NCBI GenBank assembly: GCA_033439265.1
Contig: JAVTVX010000016.1
Location: 19,638,701 to 19,702,700 of the forward strand
From: Dillenia suffruticosa
Taxonomy: Eukaryota > Streptophyta > Magnoliopsida > Dilleniales > Dilleniaceae
DNA: 64,000 bases
Direction: 5' to 3'
The notes beneath the pieces are model-generated. The model saw only the letters and a list, made by a program, of their open reading frames with translations, was not told where the DNA came from and searched no databases. This document shows, one piece after another, positions 60,601 to 64,000 of the stretch (position 1 is its first letter; each line of letters begins with the position of its first letter). The translations under genes and the position numbers were made by a program.

Positions 60601-60896
60601 TTTATAACTAAAACCCCAGAGGGCGAAGTAATTTCACAAAGTAATATTGTTATTAAAATATCCCCTTGAAGAGAGTGAAAAAAAAAAATAATAAGAACAA
60701 CCCTGAAGAGAATATGGAAAATCATATTAAATTATTTAAATTTAATCACGTAGGGTGACAAGTTTTTGTTTCTAATTGAATTTTCCCTTTAATACTAATA
60801 GATTTCTCTTCCTTAATTCATGAACTTTATATAATATTTTAAAATAGTATATAATATAAATTGCTATAATTGACCACAAGTAAGGATAATCGAACC
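54629..60896. other. AT-rich intergenic region
   Basis: No gene is supported. A GC-rich patch near 55065-55165 (GGCCCAGCCCAGCCC, GGGCTAACCGG) looks like part of an unclassified repeat. Microsatellites include (AC)n near 56022, (TA)n near 56118-56135, (TA)n near 59077-59098 and (TA)n near 60124-60140. Sequences TGAAACCTTTCTTCTCC near 57400 and 57562 belong to a short direct repeat about 160 bp apart. Confidence 0.55.
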
Positions 60897-61106
60897 GATT
60901 ACAAGAAAACACGTTTTCAACGATAAAAAATTACTGATGAAAAAAAATCCGTTAGTAATATCAACGGAAATTAGTGACGAAAATATTTCCGTCACTGTAG
61001 TGGTCTACAGTAAAAAAAAATTATAAAACTATCAACGACGGATTACCGATTGAATTTTTAGCAATAGAAATTTTTCGTCGCTAATCCGTCGATGTATTAC
61101 TGAAGG

Positions 61107-61153
<47 letters not shown>

Positions 61154-62107
61154 GCTATTAACGATGGATAACCAACAAAAACTTTAGCGACGGATTAATG
61201 ACGGAAATTTTAGCGACGGATTTTTTTTATTTTTTATTATTTATTTATTTTTATTTTTATTTATTTTTTATTTTATTATTTTATTATTTTTTCTTCTCTT
61301 TTATTATTTTATAATTCTTTTTCTTTTTTATTTTATTTATTTTCTTTTTTCTTCTCTTTTATTATTTTGTAATTCTTTTTTATTTTTCTTTTATTTATTT
61401 TATTTTTTCTATTATTTTATTATTTAATTTAATGGGCAAATAAAAAATAATTTGCTATTCTATCTTAATTAATTAAAGAAATATTTTATTTCTTTATTTA
61501 ACGCAAATTTAATCAATATTAAATTTAAACAATTAAAAAAATTCAGTGAGAATATTCAATAAAAAAATTTGAGAGAGTAAAATAATTTTTTTTAATGTAA
61601 TAAATAAATAAATAAAAAGATACCACACAATGGATTGTGGCATGGTAGTTGGACAATTCATATTTCATCTCCACCGCGCGGGTTTGATTCTCAGTGAAGA
61701 CACATTTTTCACAACAAAATGTAGGGTGCACAGGGCCGGCAGGGCTGGCGCGCGTGAGGGGGCAAGAGCATGCATGCGGGTTCTAGAATTAGCGACGGAA
61801 AATATCCGTCGCTGATAGTGAATTATCAGCGATGGAATTTTTAGCGACGGAAAAATTCCATTGCTGATTTTTTTATATATTTTTTTCTATTAGTGACGGA
61901 TTTTTTAGCGAAGAATTTTTTAGCGAGAGATTTTTTCCGTCGGTAATATTTAATGATGGATAGTATTCCGTTGGTATTATTTAGCGGGGTAATTTTTAGC
62001 GACAAATTTAACGATGAAAAAAATCTATAACTAATACCCTTTAGCGACGGATTTTTTACTTTCAATAACAGATATTTTCATCGTTGATACTTAAATTTCT
62101 AGTAGTG
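60897..62107. mobile_element. Non-autonomous CACTA (En/Spm-like) DNA transposon
   Basis: The left end is GATTACAAGAAAAC, a variant of the plant CACTA terminus CACTACAAGAAA. The right end is TTTCTAGTAGTG, which reads CACTACTAGAAA in reverse. Both subterminal regions are packed with AGCGACGGA / TCCGTCGCT words in both directions, the transposase-binding type of repeat of this superfamily. The centre (about 61220-61440) is a T-rich low-complexity tract preceded by an (AT)n run at about 61115-61148. No transposase is coded. The left terminus has decayed (GAT for CAC), and no 3-bp target duplication matches, so it is probably immobile. Confidence 0.82.
61630..61720 (+). mobile_element. tRNA-like (SINE head) segment inside the CACTA element
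   Basis: TGGCATGGTAGTTGG (61638-61652) resembles an A box and GGTTTGATTCTC (61681-61692) a B box, at normal spacing. A GC-richer stretch follows to about 61790. No target duplication was found, so a SINE fragment captured by or inserted in the CACTA element is only a suggestion. Confidence 0.35.
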
Positions 62108-63708
62108 GGACGTGTACCTGGGATTTTTTTTACAAAATAGATTTGAATTTTAACAACTTTAATTTATGCCATAATTATATGATACAATTATCTTTTATTG
62201 TATAGTTTTAAATTTAGGTATCTTTTAATAAAAATAATAATTAAAATTTTATCATACTAAATACAGACGACTATATGGTTATTTTGCAAGATAAGAGAGA
62301 CTTGCATTTGAAAAATAGTTTTTTGGACAAACAAAATTGGACATGGAGTTTACATGACTAAGCCTGCATTTAGTATCGTACCTCAACAAGCAAGATATCT
62401 CCCTTGAAGACTTATGCTGGCGTGCAACTTTTAATCCAACAAATAAGGGGTCCCTAACATGGAAATTTGGACTTTTAATCCAACAACACCTTTTTTTTTT
62501 TTTTTTTTTTTTTACTGAACCAACAAATATTTAAAATTATATTCTGATTAATCTATATATTTTCGAAGAGGTTGATTTAGTGTAGTAAAATAAGTAGAGC
62601 TTGTAGGTCTATCAGAGCTTAACAAGAACAGAAGGAGAGAGCTTTCGATACCAAAAGATCTCCACGGAGTGGTAAAAAATGATAGGTTCCAAGCATATCA
62701 AAGAAGCGATCCAAACAAGTGATGAGAAGACAAGGATCAGGGAAATCTCAATTGTCATATTTTAACTTATTTTTATTTTTATCAATTTTTAAGTTTATTT
62801 AAGAAAATATAAAGTTTTGTAAATAATTAAATTTTTTGTATTAAAAATTTTAATTAATCTCAATTGAATCTGAACTTTACTTTTCTAAGCACACCATTAT
62901 TTAATGAGATTCATAATTCATTCTTCAAATAATTCTAATATGATTACATGTACCATAAAATCAATATAAAAGATTATGCAAGAGAAATTTCATTTTCCCA
63001 ATTTTCTTTTGAAATATAATTTATGTTTAATGAAAATTATAAGCCCATTGGTGTTTTTTAATCACCACCATTGTGTAACGTCGAGTATTATTAAATTCAT
63101 TTATTAAGTATATCGTAACTCTTATATTAGGAATCAAATTTTTTTAAATCGAGTGGTCGGACACTTTATCTACTTAAATAGAGATTTTGAGTTTGAAACC
63201 TAAGAATAACTAAAAAGAATTTGAGAGGGTTGGTCCTTAAAATGGACTTCATAATGTTCTAATCGAATTAATCGAATAAATCTCAAATATCGGTAATAAA
63301 AAAAAAAGTAACTCTTACATTAGGAAAAAAAAAAATCATATACCAGGTGCACTAGGTAAGGAGAGAGTGTAAGCTAAGCACCGGGAACTTTGGAGACTAG
63401 CCTTTGCATTTGCACTTTAATCCCAAAAATGCTTCTTTAACCAACGATCATAGAAAGAAAATGTAAGGGTGTAATAAAAAGTGATTGTCCAAATGCAAAA
63501 GAAGTCTAATAATACAAAAAATATTTTACAAAAAGAAATTGCAAGCAAACATCGGACCCATGTTTCTTCCCTCAGTCTCACCGAAAGTGAAAAAAAGAAG
63601 GGAAATTAATTTTGTCAAGGCATAGGCAGGCAGCCATTATCGGGATAAGAACATTGCCATGCCCCTCGGCTCCGCAAGGAATCCCAACATCCCAAAACAC
63701 AACCTCGT

Positions 63709-63710
<2 letters not shown>
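62108..63710. other. AT-rich intergenic region
   Basis: No gene is supported. It contains a poly-T run of more than 20 near 62490 and a short direct repeat ACTTTTAATCCAACAA at about 62428 and 62471. It becomes less AT-rich after about 63340. Confidence 0.55.

Positions 63711-63755
<45 letters not shown>
63711..63755. repeat. Uninterrupted GA microsatellite
   Basis: A perfect (GA)n run of 45 bp, followed closely by CT-rich DNA (63775-63790). Confidence 0.95.
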
Positions 63756-63758
<3 letters not shown>

Positions 63759-64000
63759 CCTCGTTTTGGATAGGCCTCTCTCTCTCTCCCTTATATTTTT
63801 TTTAAGAGGGAAATATTTTGGTTTTTGCCCAAATCCGTAGAATATTTATGAAGCAAGGTACGAATGTAGTGACTGAGGCAGTCTGCAACGGCGCAAGAGA
63901 GAGAAAAACTCGGCGCATTCTCTCTCCCTCTATCTCTCATCACCAACATCGTCATCTTCCCTACTCCTTCGAAATAAACAAAATTCCAAAACCATAACAA
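63756..64000 (+). promoter_or_regulatory. Probable promoter or 5' leader of a gene beyond the window
   Basis: Base composition shifts from AT-rich to mixed. The stretch has CT-rich tracts (CTCTCTCTCTCTCCC, TCTCTCCCTCTATCTCTCATC) typical of plant leaders. No start codon with a convincing reading frame appears before the edge. The direction is a guess based on the pyrimidine-rich plus strand. Confidence 0.3.

Overview
This window is nuclear DNA of a flowering plant, most likely a eudicot. The gene structures, chloroplast transit peptide, plant shugoshin, DUF1635 protein, Ty1/copia and CACTA elements and AT-rich intergenic DNA all fit that. The species cannot be told from the sequence. No CRISPR array, operon, rRNA or true tRNA gene is present.

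Three host genes can be built exon by exon, all on the minus strand. (1) Positions 2871-35013 encode chloroplast pullulanase / limit dextrinase (PU1), the starch debranching enzyme. It has 28 exons and 966 residues, and the frame stays open across every junction. The gene covers about 32 kb because its introns are loaded with mobile DNA: a copia element with a second copia nested in it in intron 23, a younger copia in intron 14, an inverted-repeat element 14 nt from a splice donor in intron 16, a (TTG)n-tailed retroposon in intron 13 and a 300-bp tandem duplication in intron 1. (2) Positions 39304-40146 encode a two-exon DUF1635 protein of about 246 residues. (3) Positions 45246-48096 encode shugoshin, the cohesin protector at centromeres, in 10 exons and 310 residues, with two short retroposons in its introns.

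Directly upstream of shugoshin lie a candidate G2/M-specific MSA motif and an inverted-repeat element carrying seven hairpin-forming 23-bp units. Next comes a decayed L1-type LINE (about 49.1-51.65 kb) that lacks the catalytic core of its reverse transcriptase. From 51.65 kb to the end there is no gene I can support. That stretch is AT-rich DNA with a tRNA-derived SINE, a small inverted-repeat element, a non-autonomous CACTA element and microsatellites. The last 250 bases look like the promoter or leader of a gene that begins beyond the window.

The three genes are not a pathway: starch breakdown, an unknown role and chromosome cohesion are simply neighbours. The least expected structures are the hairpin-array element upstream of shugoshin, the GC-AG intron in PU1, and how closely mobile DNA approaches PU1 exons without harming its coding frame. 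I saw no clear new biochemical system.
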